From positions 1-25,263 of the forward strand of contig JBOGUF010000100.1 of assembly GCA_050696075.1 (NCBI GenBank): DNA of 25,263 nucleotides. The letters are read 5' to 3'. Of this stretch, positions 6,763 to 14,590 are shown piece after piece. The position numbers and the translations under genes were made by a program. Positions within the stretch are counted from its first letter, which is position 1, and every line of letters begins with the position of its first letter. The stretch comes from JBOGUF01 sp050696075 (GTDB lineage: Bacteria; Chloroflexota; Chloroflexia; Thermomicrobiales; UBA6265). A model generated the notes under the pieces. The model had not been told where the DNA came from, ran no database searches, and saw only the letters and a list, made by a program, of their open reading frames with translations.

Positions 6763-8655
6763 CTATTGCGTCCATTCCGCCTTCTGCACCACCGGCAGTT
6801 GGAGGGCGCGTTCGCGTTCGAGGTCGAGGTTGCCGATGTGGAGTGACAATGGCGCCTGAACCCATTTGTAGATTGAGTGGAGGAAGAGGTGGACGAACTT
6901 GGTGACGTTGGCGTCGAGTTTGTCTGGAGCCACATCTGGGAACATCTCGCGGAGGACGACGCGCAGATCGTCGGGGGTGAGCTTTTCGCTGGCGAAGAGG
7001 TAGAAGCAGGCGTCGAGGATGGGGAAGGGCATGAGTTCTTCTTCGCCCGATTGGTTCGGCGCGAGCTCGGGACCGGCGGGCTTGGCCTTGAGGAGGGCGA
7101 TGCCTTCGTAGCCGTGCTGTTCCTGGAGGTAGTCGAGGAGGTAGATGACGACGGTCTTGGGGACGTTCGCCAGGACCGCGAGCGCGCCCATCAGGTCGCC
7201 GCCGATGGTGGTGTAGCCGACCGCCTTCTCGCTCATGTTGCCGGTTTGGAGGAAGAGGCCGCCGGAGGAGTTCGACCAGTTCCACATCCGCTGCGCCCGC
7301 AGGCGAGCCTGGATGTTCTGCTTGGTGATTTCAGTGACTTCTTGGCCAACATCAAGCATCGCCCGCGCGGCTTCGATTTCGCGTTCGAACGCTTCGTCGA
7401 TGGAGACGATCTCCAACGGCACGCCCAGCTCGCGGCAGAGGGTCTCGGCGGCTTGTTGCGTTTCGATCGAGGAGTAGCGCGACGGCTGGTAGAAGGCGCG
7501 CAGGAGCGTGCCGGGCTGGTCAGGGCGCGCCTTGGTTGCATAGCGGTGGGCGATGAGGAGGCTGAGCATCGAGTCGCGACCGCCGGAGAGGGAGACGCCG
7601 ATCAGCTTGAAGGCGCCGGTCTTCTCGAAGTAGTCGCCAATGCCGAGGGCAAGGGCGTCGAGGACATCTTCGCAGAGTTCCTCGCGAGGGGAGCGGCGGC
7701 CATCGGGCGCGGGGAGGAAGAAGCTGCCATGAGCCGGGACAGGATAGGCGAGTGTCGCCCGCGCGTTGGCGGTGGAGAAGCCGTCCGGACCGTCGATGAC
7801 GGGCGGCAGCGGGTTGGCGGTGGCGTAGATCTCCCGGTCGCGGCGCCAGGTGGTGTTCTCGGAGCGGAGGCGGGTGGTGCGATCGAGGTCGACGACGGCC
7901 GTCGGGCAGCCTTCGCGGAAACGGGCCGCTTCCAGGACCCATCGGCCGTTCTGGTTGACGTAGCCGCCGCCGTCGAAGATCAGACCGTCGTTGGCGCCGA
8001 CGGCGTTGACGTAGGCGATGGTGCACTGGTGGTCGGCGGCGCGGGTGGCGATCAGTTCCCGCCGCGTCTGGACGATGCCGATGCGGTATGGAGATGAGGA
8101 GAGGTTGACGATCAGCTCGGCGCCGGCGTAGGCGCGGCGGCGTATCGGGCCGTCCGCGCTCCAGAGGTCTTCGCAGACCTCCGCGCCGAGGACGCCGAAG
8201 TCGAAGCGAACCAGGAGGTCGCCGAAGGGTGCGCCGCGGTGCTCGTGGGTTTCGAGCGGGATGCCGGCGGAGAAGGTCCGCCCTTCGTAGAAAACGCTGT
8301 AGGTCGGCAGCTTCTCCTTCGGGATGAGGGCGACGATGCGGCCGGCGGCGACGACGGCGGCGCAGTTGTAGCGCAAGCCGTCGTGGGCAACGGCGACGCC
8401 GACGACGAAGACGGCCTCCAATGCGGCCGTCTCACGGGCGAATCGCTCGAGGGCCGTCCACTGGCGCTCGACGAAGCCTTGCCATTGGATCAAGTCTTCG
8501 GGCGGGTAGCCGCCGATCACTTGCTCGGGGAAGATGCCGACGGTGACCTGATCCGCTGCCATTGCCCGCGCCGCGGCGATGACGCGGGCGGTATTGGCGT
8601 CGACGGCGCCGACGGTGGGGTTGACGCTGCCCAGGCCGATCTTGACCAGTCGCAC
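6763..8655 (-). CDS. nadE: glutamine-dependent NAD+ synthase
   Basis: A 630-residue two-domain enzyme that makes NAD+ from nicotinate adenine dinucleotide, ATP and glutamine in the cytoplasm. Residues 1-290 are a nitrilase-type glutaminase with the Glu-Lys-Cys triad visible: E44 in IFPEQ, K115 in PKEKLPTY and C161 in GAEVCEDLW. Residues 325-630 are the synthetase, with the ATP P-loop SGGRDS at 357-362, then QTGNMSEKAVGYTTIGGD and the C-terminal FPILDACFYLFASEKLT. The length matches the long glutamine-dependent form. The start codon lies only 6 bases from a heptamer repeat array whose unit contains AGGAG, and no separate Shine-Dalgarno site is seen closer. It is the last gene of a co-directional run from the TRAP transporter through the stress protein. 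Its expression may depend on upstream readthrough. Confidence 0.95.
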   Translation of the reverse strand: MRLVKIGLGSVNPTVGAVDANTARVIAAARAMAADQVTVGIFPEQVIGGYPPEDLIQWQGFVERQWTALERFARETAALEAVFVVGVAVAHDGLRYNCAAVVAAGRIVALIPKEKLPTYSVFYEGRTFSAGIPLETHEHRGAPFGDLLVRFDFGVLGAEVCEDLWSADGPIRRRAYAGAELIVNLSSSPYRIGIVQTRRELIATRAADHQCTIAYVNAVGANDGLIFDGGGYVNQNGRWVLEAARFREGCPTAVVDLDRTTRLRSENTTWRRDREIYATANPLPPVIDGPDGFSTANARATLAYPVPAHGSFFLPAPDGRRSPREELCEDVLDALALGIGDYFEKTGAFKLIGVSLSGGRDSMLSLLIAHRYATKARPDQPGTLLRAFYQPSRYSSIETQQAAETLCRELGVPLEIVSIDEAFEREIEAARAMLDVGQEVTEITKQNIQARLRAQRMWNWSNSSGGLFLQTGNMSEKAVGYTTIGGDLMGALAVLANVPKTVVIYLLDYLQEQHGYEGIALLKAKPAGPELAPNQSGEEELMPFPILDACFYLFASEKLTPDDLRVVLREMFPDVAPDKLDANVTKFVHLFLHSIYKWVQAPLSLHIGNLDLERERALQLPVVQKAEWTQ

Positions 8656-8661
8656 CGAACG

Positions 8662-8709
8662 AGCTCCTAGCTCCTAGCTTCTAGCTTCTAGCTCCTAGCT
8701 CCTAGCTCC
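8662..8709. repeat. heptanucleotide tandem repeat array (AGCTCCT/AGCTTCT)
   Basis: Nearly seven copies of a 7-bp unit: two AGCTCCT, two AGCTTCT, two AGCTCCT and a partial. Read on the minus strand the unit is AGGAGCT. The array overlaps the end of the universal stress protein gene and supplies its last codons and TAG stop. It ends 6 bases before the NAD synthase start codon and so fills nearly the whole gap. One of five period-7 arrays in the window. Confidence 0.92.
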
Positions 8710-9651
8710 GGCTTGTGCCCGTGCCGAGGCGGGCACGAGGACGACGGGGGCCGACCCCCCGCGCACCAGTTTTTCGGCGACGCTGCCGAGGAGCCAGCGG
8801 CGGACGCCCGACCGGCCGTGGCTCGTCATCACGATCAGGTCGCCGTCGGTCGTCGCCTCCTCGATCGCGCCGGCGGGATCGCCGACCACGACGGCGGTTG
8901 TCACCTTGACGCCCGCCTCGGCCAGCGGCCGGGCGACCTCGGCGAGCGACGTTTGGGCCTCCTGCTCAAGCTGCTGATCCAATTCGGCGAGGAGCTCGGC
9001 GGAGTAGGCCGCCTCCATCGAGGGGTAGGGCATCGTGATTGCTGCCGGGTTGACGGCCTGGAGGAGATGGACCTCGACGCCGAGCCGAGTCGCGAGGCGT
9101 TGTGCCACGGGGATTGCCTCCGCCGCGAGCTCCGAACCGTCGTAGGGGACGACGAGTCGACGCACGTGCGGCCGCCGAATCTCGGACTCGGCATCCTGAG
9201 GCCGGACGAGGAGGACAGGAACCGTTGAGGTGCGGGCGACGCGGTCGGCGACGCTGCCGAAGGTCCAGCGGCCGAGGGCGCCGCGCCCCCGGGTGGCGAG
9301 CGCGATCAACTCGCAGCCGCGCTTCTGGCAGACGCGCATGATTTCCTCGGCGGGGTCGCCCGAGACGACGTCGATCTCGACCCGGGGCGCGACCGCCTGC
9401 CAGCGCTCGGCCGCCTGTTGGAGTTCGCGCTGCCCGGCTTCCTGATAGGTTGCCGCGACCTCCTCCCGCGATACGGTGACGTCGCCGAGGGGACCGCGCA
9501 CCGGCTCCGGATCGAGCGTGACCTGGAGGAAGAGCAATTGCGCGTCGTCTCCGGCCAGCGCGGCGGCGTAGGGGATCGCCTGTTCGGCGAGCGGCGAGCC
9601 GTCGAGCGGGACGAGGATGCTTGTCAGTTCGTGCATGCCAGCGTCCGTCAT
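8695..9651 (-). CDS. universal stress protein with two Usp domains
   Basis: A 318-residue tandem UspA protein: domain 1 at about residues 8-150 (ILVPLDGSPLAEQAIPYA...VPVLLVRP) and domain 2 at about 163-306 (RLVVPYDGSELAAEAIPVA...APVVLVPA). The ATP-binding loop appears in both, as TRGRGALGRWTFGS and SHGRSGVRRWLLGS. In each the first Gly of the G-x2-G-x9-G-S motif is replaced, while the second Gly and the GS are kept. Usp proteins are cytoplasmic and bind nucleotides; their roles are mostly regulatory. The start ATG overlaps the previous stop (ATGA, 9648-9651), which implies translational coupling. The C-terminal residues and stop come from a heptamer repeat. A TRAP transporter lies upstream on the same strand, which recalls the Usp protein TeaD of a Halomonas TRAP system; whether it acts on this transporter is speculation. 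Confidence 0.93.
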   Translation of the reverse strand: MTDAGMHELTSILVPLDGSPLAEQAIPYAAALAGDDAQLLFLQVTLDPEPVRGPLGDVTVSREEVAATYQEAGQRELQQAAERWQAVAPRVEIDVVSGDPAEEIMRVCQKRGCELIALATRGRGALGRWTFGSVADRVARTSTVPVLLVRPQDAESEIRRPHVRRLVVPYDGSELAAEAIPVAQRLATRLGVEVHLLQAVNPAAITMPYPSMEAAYSAELLAELDQQLEQEAQTSLAEVARPLAEAGVKVTTAVVVGDPAGAIEEATTDGDLIVMTSHGRSGVRRWLLGSVAEKLVRGGSAPVVLVPASARAQAGARS

Positions 9652-10259
9652 AGTTGCTCATGCCCTCCTGCGTTCTCGAACGATGCGCGCAATGCGGCGT
9701 CGGCCGCCCGGAAGAGGCGTTCGATGCCGTCCCAGTCGATGGTAGACGAGTCGCCTGGCACGCGTCGCAACGGCTCGACGCCGAAGTCGCGGATGGCGGT
9801 GCGCAGGATGTCGGTGACGGTGATGAGTCCGGTTGGCAGATGCGCTGAAGCAAGTCGGGAAAACCGACGGCGAATATGCTCTGGAACGTCGCCGCTGGCG
9901 AGCGCTTTGCCGATGTGGACGTGAGGTGTCTTGACCGGACTTCGGCCGGCCGGTTCCCATTGATAGGTGACGAGTTCAGTACCGTCGGCGTCGTACATCC
10001 AGTAGGAGTAGCTGGTCGTGCGGACGACCCATCCGCTTCCGTCCTGGGCACGGACCACGTCGACGCTGTGCCTCATGTGGAACTGCAGGGCACGATTGCG
10101 GCCTAACGACGCGGGAGATTCAGTTAAAGTGAGAGTGCGTTGGTTGTCGACTCGATCGGAGTGCCGCTCCAATACGATGGCCCGCGTGACGCAGGACAGT
10201 GTGCCCTGGACCGCATCGTCGAAAAGGCGCTCGGCTTCGTTGCGGTTTCTAGCGGCCAC
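9648..10259 (-). CDS. hypothetical protein, second gene of an overlapping pair
   Basis: A 203-residue protein I do not recognise with confidence. It starts at GTG, 11 bases inside the preceding gene, and its stop overlaps the stress protein start, so it is firmly built into an operon. There is no signal peptide or membrane helix. The central part (SVDVVRAQDGSGWVVRTTSYSYWMYDADGTELVTYQW, residues 65-101) is beta-rich. It is followed by a His-containing TPHVHIG and a helical segment ending in ITVTDILRTAIRDFGVEPL. This layout loosely recalls TumE/DUF6516-type toxins, which have a beta sheet followed by a conserved HxH, but I cannot confirm the match. The C-terminal 40 residues are a separate helical, acidic tail. 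Function unknown. Confidence 0.62.
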   Translation of the reverse strand: MAARNRNEAERLFDDAVQGTLSCVTRAIVLERHSDRVDNQRTLTLTESPASLGRNRALQFHMRHSVDVVRAQDGSGWVVRTTSYSYWMYDADGTELVTYQWEPAGRSPVKTPHVHIGKALASGDVPEHIRRRFSRLASAHLPTGLITVTDILRTAIRDFGVEPLRRVPGDSSTIDWDGIERLFRAADAALRASFENAGGHEQL

Positions 10260-10713
10260 GCGGAAGCAGCATCCCGACGTCGATCACATGGGGATCGTCG
10301 TAGTCCAGCTCATCGGCGTCCCACTTGAGTCGAAATTCCTCACCGCTCATCCCCGTCATTCGTCGGGCCTCGCGGTCGAAGTACTCGTCCGATTCCGACT
10401 TCGTCATCCATCGACGGACGACGTCGAGGGTGTAGAGCAGCGCCCTAATTGGATCAGGGTCGATCCAGAACTCTTCGGGACTCGAAGTCAGATTGTGCTG
10501 GTTCTGAACGAGGACGACCCATTCGCCGCCGTCGCGCTTCAAGGTCGGGATCCACTCCCGTTCGCGGATCGCCTGCTCGATCGCGGGGATGTGGCGCTTG
10601 GTGAAGCGGCCTTCGCCGTCGGGATGGACGCCGCGCTCGGCGAGGTATGCCCGCACCCCGGCGAGGTCGTCTTCTTCTACCTCTTCGCGTTGTCGGAGAT
10701 TCTGGGCTGCCAT
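10249..10713 (-). CDS. hypothetical protein, first gene of an overlapping pair
   Basis: A 154-residue acidic protein without signal or membrane segments. The first 55 residues hold a helix-turn-like region (DDLAGVRAYLAERGVHPDGEGRF then KRHIPAIEQAIRE). The C-terminal third carries the motif MSGEEFRLKWDADEL and ends DDPHVIDVGMLLPRGR. I recall this MSGEEF-x3-W-x-A-x-EL type of motif in small bacterial proteins encoded beside toxin-like partners, but I have no firm family name. The start ATG has GGAGC upstream. The stop lies inside the next gene (11-base overlap). It follows the TRAP permease by 66 bases on the same strand, so it could either join that transcript or begin its own. A toxin-antitoxin-like pairing is one possibility among several. 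Confidence 0.62.
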   Translation of the reverse strand: MAAQNLRQREEVEEDDLAGVRAYLAERGVHPDGEGRFTKRHIPAIEQAIREREWIPTLKRDGGEWVVLVQNQHNLTSSPEEFWIDPDPIRALLYTLDVVRRWMTKSESDEYFDREARRMTGMSGEEFRLKWDADELDYDDPHVIDVGMLLPRGR

Positions 10714-10779
10714 GCTGGTGCTCCGTTCCGCCGCGTCGTCTCTGGCCGTAGTGTGCCGTATGGCGCGATTGGGCGCTAC

Positions 10780-12837
10780 CTACGTGCCGACGCGCAGCGC
10801 GGGTGGCCGCGCCTGGCGGACGCGGACGACGTGGATGACGATGGCGACCACGAAGAGGGCAAGGCCGAAGACGTCCTGGACGGCGCCGGTGTAGAAGAGG
10901 AGCCCGGCCGCCGGCAGCAGCAAGCCGCGTTCGAGCCAGTTCGCCTTTTCCAGGATCCAGCCGCCGACGCTGGCGACGAGGGCGACGATGGCGAGGCAGC
11001 CGGTTGCGGTGGCGAGGATGATCTGGTCAAGGTTGCCCACGGCGAGCAGGAGGGTGCCGTCGTCTCGGTTCGACACGAACATGAAGGGGACGATGAAGGC
11101 CGGCAGGGTGTATTTCCAGGTGACCATCATCGTCTTGAACGGGTTGCCGCCGGTGATGGCCGCCGCGGCGAAGGGGGAAAGCGCGGTCGGGGGCGAGACC
11201 TCGGAGAGGACCGCGTAGTAGAAGATGAACATGTGCGCCGCCACGTCCGGCACGCCGAGCGTCGTCAAGGCAGGGGCGGTGATCGCCGCCGCGATGATGT
11301 AGGAGGCGGTCACCGGCACCGCCAGCCCCAGGACCCAGACGGCGACCGCGGTTAGGATAACCGTGAAGAAGAGCCGCCCACCCGCCACGTCGACGATCAG
11401 ATCGGACATTTTTAGACCGAGGCCGGTCAGCGTGAAGATGCCGACGATGATGCCGGCCGTCGCCGTGGTCGCCGCCACGGAGAGCGTGTCAGTCGCGCCG
11501 ACCTCCAGCGCCCGCGCCAGCCGCCGCGGCGTCAGGGCAGTCTCGCGGCGCAAGAAACTGAGGACGAACGCCAGCACGATCGCCCAGAAGACGGCGGTGA
11601 TCGGCGTGAAGCCGAGGACCATCAGGACGACGATCGCGACCAGCGAGGTGAAGTGGTAGCCATATCGAACGGTAAGGTGTTTCAGGGGCGGTGCGTCGAT
11701 CATGACCGCCCGCGTGTGCATGCGGCGCGCGTCGAGCTCGACCATCAAGAAGATCGAGAGGTAGTAGAGGATCGTCGGGATGAGCGCCATCCTGATGACC
11801 TCGAGGTACGAGATCTGGAGGAATTCGGCGATCAGGAAGGCGGCGGCGCCGAGGGTTGGTGGGGAGAGGATCGCCCCGATGCCGGCGGCCGAGAGGATCG
11901 CACCGCCCGACTCCCGATCGTACCCCGCTTTGCGCAGCATCGGCCAGGCGACCGAGCCGAGCGTCACCGTCGTCGCCACGCCGCTGCCAGAGACGGTGCC
12001 GAGGAGGAAGCCGGCAACGGTCGTCGTCCGCCCGGCGCCGCTCGCCTTGCGCCCCATCGCGGCGAAGGAGAAGTCGAGGAAGAAGCGGCCGGCGCCGGAG
12101 AACTCGAGGGCCGCGCCGTAAATCGTGAAGAGGATAATGTAGGTTGCCGCCACGTCGAGCGGCACGCCGAAGATGCCTTCGAGCGAGATATAGAGGGTGC
12201 CGACCATGCGGTCGAGGTCGTACCCTCGGTGCCCGTACTCGCCGGGCAGAATATAGCCGAACTTGCCATAAAGAAGGAGGATGATCGAGACGATCGGCAG
12301 GAGCCAGCCGACCGTCCGCCGCGTCGCCTCCAAGACGAGGAAGATCGTCACCGCGCCCATGATCACGTCGGTCTGGGTTGGTCGGGCGGCGCGGTAAACA
12401 AACTCGTCGAGGTTGATAATGGGATAGGCGCAGACGACGAGGCTCGCCGCGGCGAGGGCGAGGTCGATGATCGTCACCCGCCCGGACCATCGCTTCAGCG
12501 TTGGGAAGTGAAGAAAGGTCAGCACCAGCGCCGCCCCGAGGAAGGCCGTGCGGTAGACCTGGGTGGTGACCGGCGTCCGGGTGGCGTAGAGGACGTAGAT
12601 CGAGAGGCCGATCGCCAGGGCGCCGGCGACCCAGCGCCAGAGCCCCTTCAACTGCCGCGGCCGGCCCTCAGACTCGTACTGCTCGATGATCGCGTGGGCC
12701 TGCTCCTCGGCAAGGATGTCGCCGACAAAGGCGTCTTCCGGCTCAGGGCGGTCAGGTCCCTTTGCCGGCGTCCCCATCGAGTTCGCGCCGTCCGGGGCGG
12801 CTTGCCGGCTCCGCGCGTCGCGCTCACGATCGGTCAT
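10780..12837 (-). CDS. TRAP transporter fused permease (DctQM type, TAXI family)
   Basis: A 685-residue integral membrane protein combining the small (DctQ-like) and large (DctM-like) TRAP permease subunits. About 66 hydrophilic residues precede a chain of hydrophobic helices. DctM-type signatures follow, including GAGRTTTVAGFLLGTVSGSG, GGAILSAAGIGAILSPPTLG and a late VTASYIIAAAITAPAL. TRAP systems import organic acids and related solutes by ion coupling, without ATP. It sits directly after the DUF1850 gene and the TAXI binding protein, the usual gene set. I chose ATG 12837 because GGGAGG lies at ideal spacing before it; an ATG at 12867, overlapping the DUF1850 stop by 7 bases, would add 10 residues. 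The substrate cannot be inferred. Confidence 0.92.
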   Translation of the reverse strand: MTDRERDARSRQAAPDGANSMGTPAKGPDRPEPEDAFVGDILAEEQAHAIIEQYESEGRPRQLKGLWRWVAGALAIGLSIYVLYATRTPVTTQVYRTAFLGAALVLTFLHFPTLKRWSGRVTIIDLALAAASLVVCAYPIINLDEFVYRAARPTQTDVIMGAVTIFLVLEATRRTVGWLLPIVSIILLLYGKFGYILPGEYGHRGYDLDRMVGTLYISLEGIFGVPLDVAATYIILFTIYGAALEFSGAGRFFLDFSFAAMGRKASGAGRTTTVAGFLLGTVSGSGVATTVTLGSVAWPMLRKAGYDRESGGAILSAAGIGAILSPPTLGAAAFLIAEFLQISYLEVIRMALIPTILYYLSIFLMVELDARRMHTRAVMIDAPPLKHLTVRYGYHFTSLVAIVVLMVLGFTPITAVFWAIVLAFVLSFLRRETALTPRRLARALEVGATDTLSVAATTATAGIIVGIFTLTGLGLKMSDLIVDVAGGRLFFTVILTAVAVWVLGLAVPVTASYIIAAAITAPALTTLGVPDVAAHMFIFYYAVLSEVSPPTALSPFAAAAITGGNPFKTMMVTWKYTLPAFIVPFMFVSNRDDGTLLLAVGNLDQIILATATGCLAIVALVASVGGWILEKANWLERGLLLPAAGLLFYTGAVQDVFGLALFVVAIVIHVVRVRQARPPALRVGT

Positions 12838-12860
12838 CCCGTCCTCCCGCGATCCATCGC

Positions 12861-13334
12861 TCAACATGCCCTCCCCAGGAGCGCGTCGAATATGCCGACG
12901 CGCGATGCGGCGAGCTCAACCCGATGCCCGTCGCCAGCGACCGCCAACAGGTCGATCGTCTCGCCACCAATGAGCAGGCGGTGCCGGCCGACCTGATCGA
13001 CCCGGATGACGACCTCGTCGTAGTCGGCGGGCGGCAGGTCGACGCGATAGCGGTTGCCCTCACGGACGACGGGGGAGTCATACGCGTAATACTCGGCGGC
13101 GGCCGCATTTGCCGTCGTCATCTCGACGCGTACCAGCCGCCCATCGTCGCGCGGCACAAACACTTCCCAGACCTCGCCGCCATACATCGAATGGGTGTAG
13201 ACCAGCGTCATCCGCCCACCGCCGGGCATCGGTTGACACACGATCACGCGCCCGTCGGTGAGGTCGGTCACGGTGACACCAATCGCACCGGGAGCGGTGA
13301 GGACGGCAAGGACGGCGAGGGCGGCGAACAGCAT
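12861..13334 (-). CDS. DUF1850 protein, TRAP-TAXI accessory
   Basis: A 157-residue protein with an N-terminal hydrophobic segment (LFAALAVLAVLTAPGAIGV) that may be a signal peptide or membrane anchor. It then carries the DUF1850 hallmark YTHSMYGGEVWEVF at about residues 46-59 and a beta-rich remainder. DUF1850 proteins are repeatedly found with TAXI-type TRAP transporters and are thought to be periplasmic or extracytoplasmic accessories; their mechanism is not known. Here the gene lies between the solute-binding protein and the fused permease, all on the minus strand, with a 10-bp hairpin just upstream. Start ATG 13334 is the first codon of the hydrophobic segment. Family assignment rests on the motif and context. 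Confidence 0.85.
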   Translation of the reverse strand: MLFAALAVLAVLTAPGAIGVTVTDLTDGRVIVCQPMPGGGRMTLVYTHSMYGGEVWEVFVPRDDGRLVRVEMTTANAAAAEYYAYDSPVVREGNRYRVDLPPADYDEVVIRVDQVGRHRLLIGGETIDLLAVAGDGHRVELAASRVGIFDALLGRAC

Positions 13335-13355
13335 CAGTGGTGGAGCGGAGGATCA

Positions 13356-13386
13356 GCCCGCACCCCCGGCAAGCGAGGGTGCGGGC
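13356..13386 (-). promoter_or_regulatory. intercistronic hairpin between TRAP binding protein and DUF1850 genes
   Basis: A perfect 10-bp stem (GCCCGCACCC at 13356-13365 paired with 13377-13386) encloses an 11-base loop. It starts 6 bases after the stop of the binding-protein gene, and no T-run follows. Such hairpins after solute-binding genes commonly protect the upstream mRNA or reduce readthrough, so that more binding protein than permease is made. That role is inferred here. Confidence 0.65.
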
Positions 13387-13392
13387 CGTCAA

Positions 13393-14385
13393 TCACGAGC
13401 CGCCCGCGGCCGGTGAGGCAACCGGTGTCGCGACTGGGACGCCTTGCTCTTCATAGAACCGCAGCGCCGCCGGGTGGTACGAGAGCGGCGAGTTCTGGGT
13501 CGCGTTCTCGAGCGTCAGCTCGTTGGCGGCCGGATGGGTCTCGGCCAGGAGCGGCTGCTGCTCGAAGATCACTGTCAGAATCTCGTAGGCCAGTTCTTCG
13601 TCGAACTCTTCATGCACGACCAAGATGTTCGGCACGATGACGACCTCGACGTCCTCGTTTTGGTTCGGATAGGTTTCGGCCGGGATCGTGCCGACCCCAT
13701 AGAAGGGGCCGTACGCCTCGCGGAGCGTGTCGACGAGCTCGGCGTTCGGCAACAGCTTGAGGTTGACATTCGGTGTGGCCCCGAGGTCGGTGACCGCGGC
13801 GGTCGGCAGGCCACCCGACCAGAAGTAGGCGTCGATCTGGCCGTCCTTCATCGCGTCGGTCGACTCGGAGGCGCCGAGCTGCTCGCGCTCGATGTCCTCG
13901 TCCGGATTCAACCCGGCCGCTTCGAGGACACGGTTGGCGATAACTTCGGTGCCGCTGCCGGGGGAGCCGGTCGAGACCCGCTTGCCGGCCAGATCGGCCA
14001 CCGTCTCGACGCCGGCGTCCTCGGTGGTCACGACGTGGGTAAAGTTGTTATAGAGCGTTGCCAGGTTGACCGCCGGGACCGCCGTTTCGAACGGCGCGTT
14101 CCCCTGGACCGCGTCGAAGGCCGTGTCGGCCAGGACGAAGGCGAGGTCGGCGTCCCTGCTTTCAATCAGGAGCATGTTGTCGACCGAGGCGGCGGTGACC
14201 TCCGCCGTGACCTCGACCTCTTCGATGCCGTCGGAGATGATGTTGGCCATCGCCCCACCGTAGGGGTAATAGACGCCGCCGGTGCCGCCGGTGGCGATGG
14301 AGAGCCGCTCTTGCGCACCGACGCCGGGGCCGGAAATCAGGATTGCCGCGACGACCGCGATCGCGACCAGGCGTAGCCGGGACAT
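13393..14385 (-). CDS. TAXI-family TRAP transporter solute-binding protein
   Basis: A 330-residue exported binding protein. Residues 1-24 form a Sec signal peptide (MSRLRL, then a hydrophobic stretch, cleavage near GVGA). The mature part opens with the TAXI signature ATGGTGGVYYPYGGA at about 31-45, followed by the ligand-binding fold (AGKRVSTGSPGSGTEV, DAYFWSGGLP). The tail VATPVASPAAGGS is a low-complexity, Pro/Ala-rich end of the kind common in exported Thermomicrobia proteins. There is no lipobox Cys, so retention at the cell surface is unexplained. Start ATG 14385 is chosen because AAGGAGGTG lies just upstream; the longer frame to 14421 lacks support. First gene of the TRAP operon. The 205-base gap to the divergent SIS gene should contain both promoters, though I could not fix their boxes. 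Confidence 0.93.
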   Translation of the reverse strand: MSRLRLVAIAVVAAILISGPGVGAQERLSIATGGTGGVYYPYGGAMANIISDGIEEVEVTAEVTAASVDNMLLIESRDADLAFVLADTAFDAVQGNAPFETAVPAVNLATLYNNFTHVVTTEDAGVETVADLAGKRVSTGSPGSGTEVIANRVLEAAGLNPDEDIEREQLGASESTDAMKDGQIDAYFWSGGLPTAAVTDLGATPNVNLKLLPNAELVDTLREAYGPFYGVGTIPAETYPNQNEDVEVVIVPNILVVHEEFDEELAYEILTVIFEQQPLLAETHPAANELTLENATQNSPLSYHPAALRFYEEQGVPVATPVASPAAGGS

Positions 14386-14590
14386 GCACACCTCCTTGCG
14401 CTGGCTTCTGCCGGATGCCACTTCCGACTGACATGGATCGGACCGAGATGCTACTGCATGTCCGGTGCCATTGGAATCCCTCAGGCGCGGTGGACCGGTT
14501 GTTTTGGTCGGGATTGGCGCTGGTGCAGAGCCGTTTCTGCCTGTACGGTAGGGGCGACTGCCAATTGCAGCCGATTGTCAGGAGGAGCCG

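Noticed and set aside
6877..8097. Long 406-residue frame on the plus strand
   Set aside because: It lies wholly antisense to the NAD synthase gene, whose catalytic motifs are complete; the translation is Asp/Glu/Gly/Val-rich with no domain, as expected of a shadow frame in GC-rich DNA.
8662..8709. Possible CRISPR array at the tandem repeats
   Set aside because: Units are 7 bp and contiguous with no spacers, and no cas gene is present; the same applies to the other heptamer arrays.
11653..12996. 447-residue frame on the plus strand
   Set aside because: Antisense to the TRAP permease and DUF1850 genes; highly charged noise sequence.
14386..14590. Promoters in the divergent gap between TRAP and SIS genes
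   Set aside because: Several partial boxes exist (for example TAGCAT on the minus strand near 14448), but none has both hexamers at proper spacing, so no call is made.
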